DNA of 64,000 nucleotides from Ruegeria halocynthiae (GTDB lineage Bacteria > Pseudomonadota > Alphaproteobacteria > Rhodobacterales > Rhodobacteraceae). Under the pieces are notes generated by a model, which was not told the DNA's origin, did not search any database, and worked only from the letters and a program-made list of their open reading frames with translations. The stretch spans positions 113,655 through 177,654 of the forward strand of contig NZ_FNNP01000007.1 in the NCBI RefSeq assembly GCF_900106805.1. The letters are read 5' to 3'. Shown one piece after another: positions 53,372 through 63,198 of this stretch. A program made the translations under genes and the position numbers. How positions within the stretch are numbered: position 1 is the first letter of the stretch; each line of letters starts with the position of its first letter.

Positions 53372-53413
53372 CAGCGCTGCTGCCACGATACCAAGGACGG
53401 AAAGACCAAGCAA

Positions 53414-54304
53414 TTGGCGGAAACCACGCACGAAACTAAGACCGGCCCAGTCGCTGAGCATGACACCACCCAAGGTGAAATCTACGACCGCAAAACGCTG
53501 ACCTACGCCAACTCGTTTGACGATGCCTGGACGTCTACGGCCATTCGCGCCATCGAGTGGTTTACGGGGAAATTGACCATCTTGCGCATGGTCAACAAAT
53601 TCGAGAAACAAAACGAGTATTATCGCGGCCAAAAATTCTGGGGCGGTGCACTCGAGGTGATGGGCATTGATCTCACCACCCCCGCTGAACAGATTGCCCG
53701 GATCCCCAAAGAGGGCCCGGTCGTCGTTGTGGCCAACCACCCGCATGGCATGGTCGACGGCATGATTCTGGCCGAGCTGATCGGCCGCACCCGTAGCGAC
53801 TATCGCATTCTGACACGCTCGGTCCTGACCGGCCTTGATGAGGCCGCAACCTCATTCATGATTCCAGTGCCTTTCCCACATGATCCGGAAGCACAGGCCA
53901 AGATGCTTGAGATGCGCGGTAAGTCGATGAAGCATCTGGCTGACGGCGGTGTCGTGGCGCTATTCCCTTCGGGCGTTGTCATGTCATCTGATGATTGGTT
54001 CGGACCTGCGCAGGAGCAGGAATGGAATGTCTTTACAGCAAAGATGATCCGCCGCTCGGGTGCCAAAGTTGTCCCAATCTTTTTCCCGGGCAGCAATTCT
54101 CGCTGGTACCAGATCGCAAACCGTCTGTCGCCGATCCTGCGTCAGGGACTGCTGCTGCACGAAATCGTCCGCTCCTGCAACAAGCCGCAGTCTCCGGTCA
54201 TTGGGGACCCGATTTCAGATGAAGACATGGCGTTGCTGGAACGCGATCCCCGTGGCTTTATGGCCTGGCTCCGAGATCACACGCTCGCCCTAGGCAAGTC
54301 CTGA
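53414..54304 (+). CDS. PlsC-like acyltransferase
   Basis: A 296-residue lysophospholipid-type acyltransferase. The active-site motif VVVVANHPHGMVDGMIL has the NHPxGxxDG form seen in the COG3176/ornithine-lipid side of the family rather than the plain HX4D. VALFPSGVVMSSDDWFG and KVVPIFFPGSN are the later motifs. The only acceptable start is TTG at 53414, and the upstream site is poor (GGACGGAAAG). The acceptor, a lysophospholipid or lyso-ornithine lipid, is not fixed by sequence. Confidence 0.82.
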   Translation: MAETTHETKTGPVAEHDTTQGEIYDRKTLTYANSFDDAWTSTAIRAIEWFTGKLTILRMVNKFEKQNEYYRGQKFWGGALEVMGIDLTTPAEQIARIPKEGPVVVVANHPHGMVDGMILAELIGRTRSDYRILTRSVLTGLDEAATSFMIPVPFPHDPEAQAKMLEMRGKSMKHLADGGVVALFPSGVVMSSDDWFGPAQEQEWNVFTAKMIRRSGAKVVPIFFPGSNSRWYQIANRLSPILRQGLLLHEIVRSCNKPQSPVIGDPISDEDMALLERDPRGFMAWLRDHTLALGKS

Positions 54305-54382
54305 TCCGGCCCTTCATCTGGCTCTAATCTTCCCAGGAATGAATTGAGCCACTATCTCAAGAGAGGGCAGCCCTCTTAATCC

Positions 54383-55258
54383 CTAGCGCGTCGGCACAGG
54401 TACCTCGCCTCGATAATCATAAAACCCGCGCTCGGTCTTGCGGCCCAGCCATCCGGCTTCGACATATTTGGTCAGCAGCGGGCAGGGGCGATACTTGGTA
54501 TCGGCCAGCCCGTCATGCAGCACGTTCATGATCGCCAGGCAGGTATCCAAACCGATGAAATCCGCCAGTTCGAGAGGTCCCATAGGGTGATTGGCACCCA
54601 GTTTCATCGACTGGTCAATGGATTGCACATTCCCGACCCCTTCGTACAGGGTATAGACCGCCTCGTTGATCATTGGCATCAAAATGCGATTGACGATAAA
54701 GGCCGGAAAGTCTTCGGCACTGGCCGAAGTTTTACCTAACCGGTCAACCACCGCTTTGCACGCACTGAACGTCGGCTCATCTGTGGCGATGCCCCGGATC
54801 AGTTCGACCAGTTGCATCACCGGCACCGGATTCATGAAGTGGAACCCCATGAAGCGCTCGGGCCGGTCGGTACGGCTGGCCAGCCGGGTGATCGAGATCG
54901 ACGACGTGTTCGAGGTCAGTATCGTATGCGGCAACAGATGTGGAAGCAGATCCTCAAAGATCGCCTGCTTGACCGTCTCCCGCTCGGTTGCGGCCTCAAT
55001 CACAAGATCGGTTTGTCCCAGATCGGGCAGGTTCAACGTGGTGGTGATCCGTCCCATCGCAGCTTTGACGGCATCATCCGTGATTTTTCCGCGTGACGCC
55101 TGACGCACCAAATTGGCCTCAATCGTCGCAACCGCGTCATCCAGCGCGTCTTGGCTGATATCGTTTAGCAGAACATCATACTCTGCCAGCGCCATGACAT
55201 GGGCGATACCATTGCCCATCTGTCCAGCGCCGATCACTCCGACTGATTTTACGTCCAT
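54383..55258 (-). CDS. 3-Hydroxybutyryl-CoA dehydrogenase
   Basis: A 291-residue NAD(P)-dependent dehydrogenase. The Rossmann loop VIGAGQMGNGIAHVMAL opens the protein; the CoA-enzyme core has RFMGFHFMNPVPVMQLVELI, with the catalytic His, and VNRILMPMINEAVYTLYEGV. Length matches single-domain HBDH (hbd, paaH). It may feed poly-hydroxybutyrate turnover or the ethylmalonyl-CoA pathway, whose other genes mcd and etfAB are also in this window. It is convergent with the acyltransferase; a weak imperfect hairpin (54359-54377) lies between them. Confidence 0.92.
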   Translation of the reverse strand: MDVKSVGVIGAGQMGNGIAHVMALAEYDVLLNDISQDALDDAVATIEANLVRQASRGKITDDAVKAAMGRITTTLNLPDLGQTDLVIEAATERETVKQAIFEDLLPHLLPHTILTSNTSSISITRLASRTDRPERFMGFHFMNPVPVMQLVELIRGIATDEPTFSACKAVVDRLGKTSASAEDFPAFIVNRILMPMINEAVYTLYEGVGNVQSIDQSMKLGANHPMGPLELADFIGLDTCLAIMNVLHDGLADTKYRPCPLLTKYVEAGWLGRKTERGFYDYRGEVPVPTR

Positions 55259-55420
55259 GTTCTGGTGTCCTTGTTCGCAGGATGTGGCGACATTATCGGC
55301 AGTTCCGCGCGGGCGGCAAGGGGATCGGACCAGTCAAATTCGCTTCAAATGCGCGCATTAGGGATTTCGCAAGACCTGCGGCTGCAAAATGGTAACCGGG
55401 TGAATATTTGGGTGAGTGTG

Positions 55421-56239
55421 ATGAGCTATCAATCGATCAATGCGGAGCGATCCGCTGAAACCACGTGTTGTTACGGGTCTTCGAAGCTGCGTTTCAGAGG
55501 CCCGCAAAGGGCACTGAACAGTCCCTATCTGGCGTGCCTAGGCGGAGAAGAGACCTTTGGCCGATTCGTGGAGTCTCCGTTTCCCGGATTGTTGGAACGT
55601 CGACTGGATCGCAGATGCCTTAACCTTGGCAGCCTGTTTTGCGGAGTTGAGGTGTTGACACAGGAAGCAGCTCTGCTGGATATCGTGAATCGGTCCGATA
55701 TCTGCATTATGCAGATGCCGGGTGTGTTGGGACAATCAAATCGGTTCTATCGCGTGCATCCCCGCCGTAATGACCGTTTTGTGGCGCCAACCCCGGAATT
55801 GATCGCGCTGTATCCCGATGTGGATTTTACGGATATCCACTTTGTACGTCATCTCCTGACGCGCCTGAGGGCGCATTCGGATGCCCGATTTGAGCTTGTG
55901 GAGCAGGAACTGCGAAAAGGGTGGATCGAAAAGCTCAGCACATTTCTGGGCAAAGTTCGCCCCCCCGTGGTGCTGTTGGACCTGGAAGTGGAGGATTGCG
56001 CGTTGGACACGTCGTCACGCGATTCAATAATGCGAGATGCGTCGATGATCGGTGCACTAAAACCCCAATGTACAGCCTCCATCAGCCTGCGTGTTCAGGC
56101 CTCGGGCGTATCTGACGAGATTGAGGACATGTTGTTTGGCACTCTGCAGCAGCCTGTAGCCGAACATATGATTGGCCCGGCGACGCATCGTATAATAGCG
56201 GAGTCTCTGGCGCGTACGATTCGTGACCTGGGTGTCTAA
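55421..56239 (+). CDS. DUF6473 domain protein
   Basis: A 272-residue soluble protein typical of Roseobacter genomes. It starts MSYQSINAERSAETTCCYGS, followed by LRFRGPQRALNSPYLACLGGEETFGRFVESPFP and NLGSLFCGVEV in separate blocks; these fit DUF6473, for which no function is known. A Gly-rich turn (CLGGEETFG) could bind a nucleotide or sugar. I start at the ATG at 55421, since the longer frame begins with unlike sequence. It is on the opposite strand to its metabolic neighbours. Confidence 0.72.
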   Translation: MSYQSINAERSAETTCCYGSSKLRFRGPQRALNSPYLACLGGEETFGRFVESPFPGLLERRLDRRCLNLGSLFCGVEVLTQEAALLDIVNRSDICIMQMPGVLGQSNRFYRVHPRRNDRFVAPTPELIALYPDVDFTDIHFVRHLLTRLRAHSDARFELVEQELRKGWIEKLSTFLGKVRPPVVLLDLEVEDCALDTSSRDSIMRDASMIGALKPQCTASISLRVQASGVSDEIEDMLFGTLQQPVAEHMIGPATHRIIAESLARTIRDLGV

Positions 56240-56250
56240 CCGGAAAAGAA

Positions 56251-56273
56251 AAGGCCCGCCATTAGCGGGCCTT
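56251..56273 (-). terminator. Intrinsic terminator of etfBA
   Basis: AAGGCCCGC (56251-56259) and GCGGGCCTT (56265-56273) form a 9-bp stem with a five-base loop. On the minus strand the stem runs into TTCTTTTCC. It lies between the convergent DUF6473 and etfA genes and may act in both directions, though the plus-strand side lacks a T-tract. Confidence 0.75.
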
Positions 56274-56300
56274 CCAAGATTTTTCGGCGAAAAATCTTTG
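56274..56300. repeat. 27-bp palindromic element, copy 2
   Basis: Arms CCAAGATTTTTC and GAAAAATCTTTG around GGC pair at 11 of 12 positions. Same size and design as the element at 39862-39888. It lies directly beside the etfBA terminator. Confidence 0.6.
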
Positions 56301-56307
56301 TCTGAAA

Positions 56308-57237
56308 TCAGCCGAGTTTCTCAGTGAGTTCCGGCACAGCTTGGAACAGGTCAGCGACAAGACCAAAATCGGCGACCTGGAAGATCGGCGCTTCTTCGTC
56401 TTTGTTGATCGCAACGATGATCTTGGAGTCTTTCATTCCGGCCAAGTGCTGGATGGCGCCCGAGATGCCGACTGCAACATACAGATCAGGCGCAACAACC
56501 TTACCGGTCTGACCCACCTGCCAGTCGTTCGGCGCATAGCCCGAATCCACCGCAGCCCTTGACGCGCCAACGGCCGCGCCCAGCTTGTCGGCCAGACCTT
56601 CGATCAGTTTGAAGTCTTCTTCCGAGCCGACACCACGGCCGCCCGAAACAACCACACCGGCCGACGTCAGTTCCGGACGATCGCTTGCGGCAACCTTGTC
56701 CTCAACCCACGACGACAGGCCATCCGAACCCGGAACCGAGACAGTCTCGACCGGGGCGGCGCCACCTTCGCCTGCAGCATCAAAGCTGGCGGTCCGCAGG
56801 GTGATGACCTTCTTGGCGTCGTTCGATTTCACGGTCTGGATCGCGTTGCCGGCATAGATCGGGCGCTCGAAGGTCGAGCCGTCAACAACGCCGGATGCAT
56901 CCGAGATCACCATCACATCCAGCAGCGCAGCAACGCGCGGCATCACGTTTTTGGCGTCGGTGGTCGCAGGGGCAACGATATGCTCGTAGCCATCGGCCAG
57001 ACCCACGATCAGGGTCGCGGTCGATTCCGCCAGGCGGTGACCCAGCGAGGCATCCTCGGCAACCAGGACCTTGGACACACCGTCGATCTTGGCGGCGGCC
57101 TCACCGGCTGCGGCGGCTGAACCTCCTGCGGCCAGGATGGTAATGTCACCCAGCGCCTTTGCGGCGTTGACGGCCTTGGCGGTGGCGTCCATCGCTAGTT
57201 CGCCATTGTTAACTTCGGCGAGAAGAAGAACAGCCAT
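56308..57237 (-). CDS. etfA: Electron transfer flavoprotein subunit alpha
   Basis: A 309-residue FAD-binding subunit of ETF, which takes electrons from acyl-CoA dehydrogenases to ETF:ubiquinone oxidoreductase. The FAD motif in the C-terminal third, [20 protein letters not shown] split across the loop, and [17 protein letters not shown] are canonical. It shares one base with the etfB stop (TAATG), so the two are coupled. Mcd and other dehydrogenases would use it. Confidence 0.96.
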   Translation of the reverse strand: MAVLLLAEVNNGELAMDATAKAVNAAKALGDITILAAGGSAAAAGEAAAKIDGVSKVLVAEDASLGHRLAESTATLIVGLADGYEHIVAPATTDAKNVMPRVAALLDVMVISDASGVVDGSTFERPIYAGNAIQTVKSNDAKKVITLRTASFDAAGEGGAAPVETVSVPGSDGLSSWVEDKVAASDRPELTSAGVVVSGGRGVGSEEDFKLIEGLADKLGAAVGASRAAVDSGYAPNDWQVGQTGKVVAPDLYVAVGISGAIQHLAGMKDSKIIVAINKDEEAPIFQVADFGLVADLFQAVPELTEKLG

Positions 57238-57995
57238 TACACAGCCCCCGCTTCTTTGAGTTTCTCGACCAGCTCATCTACTGAGCCAACGATGATACCA
57301 GCGGCACGTGCCGCTGGCTCGTCGGTCTTGACGATTTCCAGACGCGGCGTGACATCGACGCCGTAATCGGCGGCAGTCTTCTCATCCAGCGGCTTTTTCT
57401 TCGCCTTCATGATGTTGGGCAGCGACGCATAGCGCGGCTCGTTCAGACGCAAATCAACGGTCACGATGGTCGGCATCTTGACGCTGATGGTCTGCAGACC
57501 GCCGTCCACTTCGCGTGTAACCTTGGCGGTATCGCCTTCGATGTCCAATTCGGACGCAAAGGTGCCCTGGCTCCAGCCCAGCAGGGCCGACAGCATCTGG
57601 CCGGTGGCGTTCATATCGTTGTCGATCGCCTGCTTACCAGCCAGAACGATGCCCGGCTGCTCTTCCTCGACCACTTTGGCCAGGATCTTGGCCACGGCCA
57701 ACGGCTCGATGTCCTGATGGACGTCGTCGGCTGCAATCACCAGAATGGCGCGGTCCGCACCCATGGCCAGAGCAGTACGCAGGGTTTCCTGCGACTGCTT
57801 CACACCGATAGAAACGGCAACAACTTCGTCAGCCTTGCCCGCTTCTTTCAGGCGGATAGCCTCTTCTACCGCGATTTCGTCGAAGGGGTTCATCGACATT
57901 TTTACATTGGCGAGATCAACACCGCTGCCGTCCGCTTTCACACGAACCTTAACGTTGTAGTCGATCACGCGCTTGACAGGCACAAGTACCTTCAT
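57237..57995 (-). CDS. etfB: Electron transfer flavoprotein subunit beta
   Basis: A 252-residue AMP-binding subunit of ETF. It begins [20 protein letters not shown] and has [19 protein letters not shown], then [22 protein letters not shown], all standard. The last quarter contains the recognition-loop region [20 protein letters not shown], which contacts the dehydrogenase partners. It is transcribed before etfA. Confidence 0.97.
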   Translation of the reverse strand: MKVLVPVKRVIDYNVKVRVKADGSGVDLANVKMSMNPFDEIAVEEAIRLKEAGKADEVVAVSIGVKQSQETLRTALAMGADRAILVIAADDVHQDIEPLAVAKILAKVVEEEQPGIVLAGKQAIDNDMNATGQMLSALLGWSQGTFASELDIEGDTAKVTREVDGGLQTISVKMPTIVTVDLRLNEPRYASLPNIMKAKKKPLDEKTAADYGVDVTPRLEIVKTDEPAARAAGIIVGSVDELVEKLKEAGAV

Positions 57996-58180
57996 TTTTG
58001 CGTATGCTCCTTACAAAAACGGCAAGCCGCGTTGCGACTCCACCAATGCTCTCGCTGGCCTAGATAACGGGTCGTGATGACCTACAACAGAGCAAAATCG
58101 TCACGTCATGGTTTCGAGACGTCGCGTTTCGTCATTTTTTCTGCTGAAAACGAAATTTTGTTTCCCCGCTATGGCTGTGA

Positions 58181-58753
58181 TCAGCGGTTTGCACCGGGAA
58201 TCCAAAGCACATCGTCACGCCCTTCGTTGTTGGCGCAGCGCGCGGCAACAAAGAACCAGTCGCTGAGACGATTGAGGTATTTCACGGCCGTTTCATTGAC
58301 AGGTTCCATATTGGTCAGTTCCACTGCCAGTCTCTCGGCCCGACGCGAGACTGTACGGCACACATGCAGCTGGGCTGCCAGCCGCGAACCACCTGGCAGG
58401 ATGAAACTGCGCAGCGGTTCCAGCGTTTCATTCATCACATCGATTTCGGCCTCAAGCCGCTCGATCTGGGCTGGCACAACGCGCAGGGGCGGATAGTCGG
58501 CCTCGGCATCTTTTTCCATGTCGGGGCGACAGAAATCGGCGCCAAGATCGAATAGGTCGTTCTGGATTCGTGCCAGGGCAGCATCAACATCACCGTCCGC
58601 TTCGGTGCGGGCGACGCCGACAAAGGCGTTCAGTTCGTCCACCGTGCCATAGGCGGCAACCCGGCCCGCGTATTTTGCGACACGCTCGCCATTGCCCATC
58701 GCGGTTTTGCCGTCATCGCCGGTCCGGGTGTAGATTTTGTTGAGTACGACCAT
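58181..58753 (-). CDS. ATP:cob(I)alamin adenosyltransferase, PduO type
   Basis: A 190-residue enzyme that adds the adenosyl group to cob(I)alamin. The start VVLNKIYTRTGDDGKTAMGNG and VAAYGTVDELNAFVGVART, with FILPGGSRLAAQLHVCRTVS and RRAERLAVEL, are the PduO/MMAB signature. AdoCbl made here would serve ethylmalonyl- and methylmalonyl-CoA mutases. A two-helix small protein is encoded directly upstream on the same strand, four bases before. Confidence 0.93.
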   Translation of the reverse strand: MVVLNKIYTRTGDDGKTAMGNGERVAKYAGRVAAYGTVDELNAFVGVARTEADGDVDAALARIQNDLFDLGADFCRPDMEKDAEADYPPLRVVPAQIERLEAEIDVMNETLEPLRSFILPGGSRLAAQLHVCRTVSRRAERLAVELTNMEPVNETAVKYLNRLSDWFFVAARCANNEGRDDVLWIPGANR

Positions 58754-58756
58754 CGT

Positions 58757-58957
58757 TTAGACTCCCTGTCCGCGCAGGTAGACGTAGAGCAAGATCAGCA
58801 CCACGGCAATGAACTGGAACAGGATGCGCAGGCGCATCATCTTGTTGCTTTTCATCGCGGCGTCTTTGCCGGGTTTTCCGAAATTGGCGATGCCAAGTAC
58901 CAGCACGGTAACCACCGCCGCCATCGCCAAAAGGAGTACGACCATCAGAAGGTCCAT
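58757..58957 (-). CDS. Twin transmembrane protein
   Basis: A 66-residue protein with two membrane segments (about residues 1-22 and 43-61) around a basic loop (KPGKDAAMKSNKMMRLR). This is the small twin-transmembrane (HIG1-like) family common in alphaproteobacteria, often next to the adenosyltransferase gene. I choose the ATG at 58957; a GTG 15 bases earlier is also possible. Function is unknown. Confidence 0.75.
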   Translation of the reverse strand: MDLLMVVLLLAMAAVVTVLVLGIANFGKPGKDAAMKSNKMMRLRILFQFIAVVLILLYVYLRGQGV

Positions 58958-59036
58958 AGAGTCACCGTTCACGTTTGTTGTCCCGATGGCTCTGATCTAG
59001 CCTTGATCGGGCCAAAAGCGAACGGGTAATTTGGCC

Positions 59037-59864
59037 TCAGATATCGGACAGGATACGATCTATGGTCCGGGTCGGTAGGATACGGCGCAGATATCCGGCG
59101 ATATAGGTGGGTGTCGTCACGTAGTACCGCGGGCGAGGACGCCTGGATTCAACCGCATGGGCAAGCTTGGCGGTGACAGCCGAGGCGGGCAGTTCGAACC
59201 TGTCTGTCCCCGAGGATTCGTAGAGGCGCTTTAGCAGCGAGTCTTCGTATTTTTGCCGAAGGGCCGAGCTTTCCCAATCGATAAAGCGCTCGAACATCGG
59301 GATTGAATTCACGCGAATTTTCGACGTCACCGGACCCGGTTCAATCAGTATGACTTTGATATCGGTATCCCGCAGCTCAAGCCGCAAGGTGTCGGTCAGG
59401 CCTTCGATGGCGTATTTGGTGGCGACATAGGCGCCGCGCCACGGAAACGCCACCAGTCCCAGAACCGATGAGTTCTGCACGATGCGCCCGTGCCCCTGCG
59501 CCCGCATGATGGGAATCACCTGCCGGGTCAGCTCGTGCCAGCCAAAGACGTTGGTTTCAAAGATCTGGCGAAGCCCGTCAGTTGGGATGTCCTCAACCGC
59601 GCCGGGCAGACCATGTGCTCCGTTGTTGAACAGCGCATCCAACGTGCCACCGGTTGCGTCCAGAACCTGTTGCAGGCCGCACGAGATGCTGTCGGTGTCG
59701 GTGTAGTCGATCCGTGGGCTATCAAAGCCCTGTGCCCGCATCCGGTCGCAATCGCGCTGTTGTCGGCAGGATGCAAAGACCCGCCAGCCGCGGGCGCGCA
59801 TCCCGTGTGCCGCGTCCAGACCAATGCCGGACGAGCAGCCTGTGATAAGAATGGATTTTTGCAT
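59037..59864 (-). CDS. Short-chain dehydrogenase/reductase
   Basis: A 275-residue NAD(P)-dependent SDR. The cofactor loop is ILITGCSSGIGLDAAHGM, NNGAHGLPGAVEDI marks the middle, and the catalytic residues are Ser in VQNSSVLGL and the YVATKYAIEGL motif (Tyr and Lys). The C-terminus has a hydrophobic segment near AGYLRRILPTRTID. The substrate is not known. It is monocistronic in appearance. Confidence 0.88.
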   Translation of the reverse strand: MQKSILITGCSSGIGLDAAHGMRARGWRVFASCRQQRDCDRMRAQGFDSPRIDYTDTDSISCGLQQVLDATGGTLDALFNNGAHGLPGAVEDIPTDGLRQIFETNVFGWHELTRQVIPIMRAQGHGRIVQNSSVLGLVAFPWRGAYVATKYAIEGLTDTLRLELRDTDIKVILIEPGPVTSKIRVNSIPMFERFIDWESSALRQKYEDSLLKRLYESSGTDRFELPASAVTAKLAHAVESRRPRPRYYVTTPTYIAGYLRRILPTRTIDRILSDI

Positions 59865-59933
59865 GACGTTTCCGAAACTGAACCTCGCCCATAGCTAAGG
59901 CGAGGTTCCGGTCAGGACAATGACACAGTTGCG

Positions 59934-60551
59934 TCAGTTTGTAGGTTTCCGAACCAATGAGGCAGAAATCCAACCCACTCGCTGATCGGGGAACAGCCGC
60001 AGACGCAGCCAGCCGGTGCCGGATTCGCTCAGAACCTCAACGCGTTGACCGATCGCTGCCTTGGCGATGATGGGATAGATGGTGCCGGGCCCGTCGCGCA
60101 TGTTCACGCGTGTGCCCGAGATTTCACGGATGTCTTTTTCAGGCTCGACCACCTGTGATGTCGGGGTGACATCATGCTGAACCTCGGCTTCTACCTGCAA
60201 CAACCCGGCGGCTCCATCCGCAAGCGAGGCCAGGGTGAAGCTGGCACCGCTTTCGTCAAATGCTGAGAACTGAGACAACGGATCAGCCGTCACCTGTGAC
60301 AGGACAACGGCGGCGTCATCCTCGGCCAGAGGCTCTGGCTGAACGCGCGCAGAAACAGCACGAGCTGCCACATTGGTGACAAGGTCCTCTGCGCGGGATG
60401 CCGGGATCGGGGCTGGACGGGGCTCTGGCACCGATGCAACACGCAGGGGCTGATCTGCCCTGGTTCCGCGCGGCTCAAAATCCGGGCCTCCGCTCATCAC
60501 GTAGAAACTCCACCCGAGCATTGCAAATGTAATAATGATAACGCGCGACAT
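59934..60551 (-). CDS. SH3-domain protein with N-terminal membrane anchor
   Basis: A 205-residue protein starting MSRVIIITFAMLGWSFYVMS, a signal anchor, followed by a Pro/Ala-rich linker and a C-terminal bacterial SH3 domain: ISGTRVNMRDGPGTIYPIIA, GQRVEVLSESGTGWLRL and VGWISASLV. Such domains usually bind peptidoglycan or peptides in the periplasm. The ATG at 60551 has AGGGGG upstream; the longer frame is unlikely. It is divergent from parC. Confidence 0.85.
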   Translation of the reverse strand: MSRVIIITFAMLGWSFYVMSGGPDFEPRGTRADQPLRVASVPEPRPAPIPASRAEDLVTNVAARAVSARVQPEPLAEDDAAVVLSQVTADPLSQFSAFDESGASFTLASLADGAAGLLQVEAEVQHDVTPTSQVVEPEKDIREISGTRVNMRDGPGTIYPIIAKAAIGQRVEVLSESGTGWLRLRLFPDQRVGWISASLVRKPTN

Positions 60552-60751
60552 GGCGCACCCCCTGACAATCGTAACAACAAGAAAATGGCAGCATCTTAAT
60601 GTTCGAAAGCTTACCATAATTCGGACGTTGAGTCGAAAAACGGGGGAAATCCGATACTTGCCTCCCCCTGTTGCAAAAAGCGCGACTTGTCCCCGGTAAA
60701 ATACCTGTTGTTTGCTTTACCCGCGCGCGCTTGCGTCGTATCACATCATGT

Positions 60752-63100
60752 ATGAATGATACGATCGACGACCCCAATATGGAGGCCCCTGAAAACGGGG
60801 GCGAGATAGCTGAACCGCTGCGCCGCGCAATTGGTGAGCGCTATCTGACCTATGCGTTGTCCACCATCATGCACCGTGCTCTGCCGGATGCACGGGATGG
60901 GCTGAAACCGGTGCACCGGCGAATCCTTTATGCGATGCGCGAGTTGCGACTCAGTGCAACCGGTGGGTTCCGGAAGTCCGCTAAAATCTCTGGCGACGTT
61001 ATGGGTAACTATCACCCGCACGGTGACGCCGCGATTTACGATGCGATGGCGCGCCTGGCGCAGGACTTCAACGTGCGTTACCCGCTGGTCGACGGACAGG
61101 GGAATTTCGGCAATATCGACGGTGACAATCCGGCTGCTTCGCGATACACCGAGGCGCGGATGACCATCGTGGCTGAGGCGCTGCTTGAGGGTTTGAACGA
61201 AGACGCCGTTGATTTCCGCGACAACTATGATGGCACGCTTTCCGAGCCTGTTGTGCTGCCCGCTCAGTTCCCCAATCTGCTGGCCAATGGTTCCAGCGGT
61301 ATCGCAGTTGGCATGGCGACGAACATCCCGCCGCACAACATCGCTGAATTGTGCGACGCCTGCTTGCATCTGATCAAGACGCCGGACGCGCGGGATGACA
61401 CGTTGCTGAATTACGTGCCGGGCCCGGACTTTCCAACCGGAGGCGTGATCGTCGAGCCGCCCGAGAATATTGCTCAGGCCTATCGCACCGGGCGCGGCTC
61501 GTTCCGCCTGCGTTGTAAGTTCGAAGTTGAGGATCTGGGCCGCGGGCAGTGGCAGATCGTCGTCACCGAGATTCCTTATCAGGTTCAGAAATCCAAGCTG
61601 ATCGAAAAGATCGCGGAGCTGATCCAGACCAAGAAAATCCCGATCCTCGCCGATGTACGTGACGAATCCGCTGATGATATTCGCCTGATTCTGGAACCGC
61701 GCAGTAAGAATGTGGACCCCGAAGTGCTGATGGGGATGCTCTATCGCAGTTCGGACCTTGAGTTGCGGTTCAGCCTGAACATGAACGTGCTGATCGACGG
61801 TGTAACGCCCAAGGTCTGTTCGATGAAGGAAGTGCTGCGTGCTTTCCTCGATCACCGGCAAGAGGTGCTGTTGCGCCGGTCACGTCATCGTCTGGGTAAG
61901 ATAGATCACCGCCTTGAGGTGTTGGAAGGCTTTATCGTCGCCTTCCTGAACCTCGACCGCGTGATCGACATCATCCGCTATGATGACGACCCCAAAGCAG
62001 CGCTGATGCGCGAGGATTGGGGGATTGACCACGTTCGCGCAACCGACGAGTCCGACTATGTCTCGCCGAAACCGGGCGAGGGCGAACTGTCCGAGGTTCA
62101 GGTCGACGCCATCCTCAACATGCGTCTGCGCAGCTTGCGCCGTCTCGAAGAGATGGAGCTGGTGCGCGAGCGTGACGAGTTGATGCTGGAACGCGCCAAT
62201 CTCGAGGACCTGCTGGCCGATCCCGCCCTGCAATGGGCCAAGATCGCCGAGCAGTTAAAAGAAACCAAGAAGACCTTTGGCAAGGATTACGAAGGCGGTG
62301 AGCGCCGGACCCGGTTTGCCGAAGCTGGGCAGGTCGAAGAAGTTCCGCTTGAGGCGATGATCGATAAGGAACCGATCACGGTCGTCTGCTCTCAGATGGG
62401 CTGGATTCGCGCCATGACCGGCCACATTGATCTGAAGCGCGAGTTGAAATTCAAGGATGGCGACGGCCCGCGCTTTATCTTCCATGCGGAAACGACAGAT
62501 CGCTTGCTGGTCTTTGCCTCGAATGGCCGTTTCTACACCGTCAGTGCCGCCAACCTGCCCGGCGGGCGGGGTATGGGCGAACCACTGCGCCTGATGGTCG
62601 ACCTGCCGAACGATGCACAGATCATCGACATCCTGATCCACAAACCGGGGCGCAGGCTGCTGGTGGCCTCGGACGCAGGTAACGGCTTTATGGTGCCTGA
62701 GGATGATGTTTTGGCGCAGACCCGAAACGGCAAACAGGTGCTAAATGTTAAGAGCGATGAAACAGCGATGATCTGTAAGCCCATCGCGGGTGATCACGTG
62801 GCCGTGGTATCTCAGAACGGCAAGTTTCTTGTCTTCCCGACCGAAGAACTGCCCGAGATGACACGGGGCAAGGGCGTACGTTTGCAAAAATACAACATGG
62901 CTCGAGGTCGACAAGGCACATTGGAACTGGACGGCGGTCTGTCCGACGTGACGACCTTCGACTGGGAAGAGGGGCTGAAATGGTCCATGGGTGGCGATAA
63001 AACCCGGCACGAGGCGGATATGACTCAATGGCTGGCCAAGCGAGCGGGTGTCGGTAAGAAAGCGCCCTATGGCTTTCCGCGCGATTATAAATTCTCGTGA
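60752..63100 (+). CDS. parC: DNA topoisomerase IV subunit A
   Basis: A 782-residue type IIA topoisomerase subunit that unlinks daughter chromosomes. Catalytic Tyr132 is in ASRYTEARM. The quinolone-resistance-determining loop reads [19 protein letters not shown], where E. coli ParC has Ser80 and Glu84, here Ala and Asp. The C-terminal domain has few blades and no GyrA box, which favours ParC over GyrA. I start at the ATG at 60752; 27 residues of a longer frame are ignored. Confidence 0.93.
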   Translation: MNDTIDDPNMEAPENGGEIAEPLRRAIGERYLTYALSTIMHRALPDARDGLKPVHRRILYAMRELRLSATGGFRKSAKISGDVMGNYHPHGDAAIYDAMARLAQDFNVRYPLVDGQGNFGNIDGDNPAASRYTEARMTIVAEALLEGLNEDAVDFRDNYDGTLSEPVVLPAQFPNLLANGSSGIAVGMATNIPPHNIAELCDACLHLIKTPDARDDTLLNYVPGPDFPTGGVIVEPPENIAQAYRTGRGSFRLRCKFEVEDLGRGQWQIVVTEIPYQVQKSKLIEKIAELIQTKKIPILADVRDESADDIRLILEPRSKNVDPEVLMGMLYRSSDLELRFSLNMNVLIDGVTPKVCSMKEVLRAFLDHRQEVLLRRSRHRLGKIDHRLEVLEGFIVAFLNLDRVIDIIRYDDDPKAALMREDWGIDHVRATDESDYVSPKPGEGELSEVQVDAILNMRLRSLRRLEEMELVRERDELMLERANLEDLLADPALQWAKIAEQLKETKKTFGKDYEGGERRTRFAEAGQVEEVPLEAMIDKEPITVVCSQMGWIRAMTGHIDLKRELKFKDGDGPRFIFHAETTDRLLVFASNGRFYTVSAANLPGGRGMGEPLRLMVDLPNDAQIIDILIHKPGRRLLVASDAGNGFMVPEDDVLAQTRNGKQVLNVKSDETAMICKPIAGDHVAVVSQNGKFLVFPTEELPEMTRGKGVRLQKYNMARGRQGTLELDGGLSDVTTFDWEEGLKWSMGGDKTRHEADMTQWLAKRAGVGKKAPYGFPRDYKFS

Positions 63101-63127
63101 CCAAACCAACTGTTTGGTGAATTTCTG

Positions 63128-63156
63128 CCGATACCGCTTGGCACAAACGGTATCGG
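63128..63156. repeat. Hairpin downstream of parC
   Basis: CCGATACCG and CGGTATCGG form a perfect 9-bp stem with an 11-base loop, 28 bases after parC. There is no T-tract, so termination would be weak; it may stabilise the 3' end. Confidence 0.55.
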
Positions 63157-63198
63157 TGCGTTACATCCAATAAAAACAGGCCTATCGAGACGAGAGAC

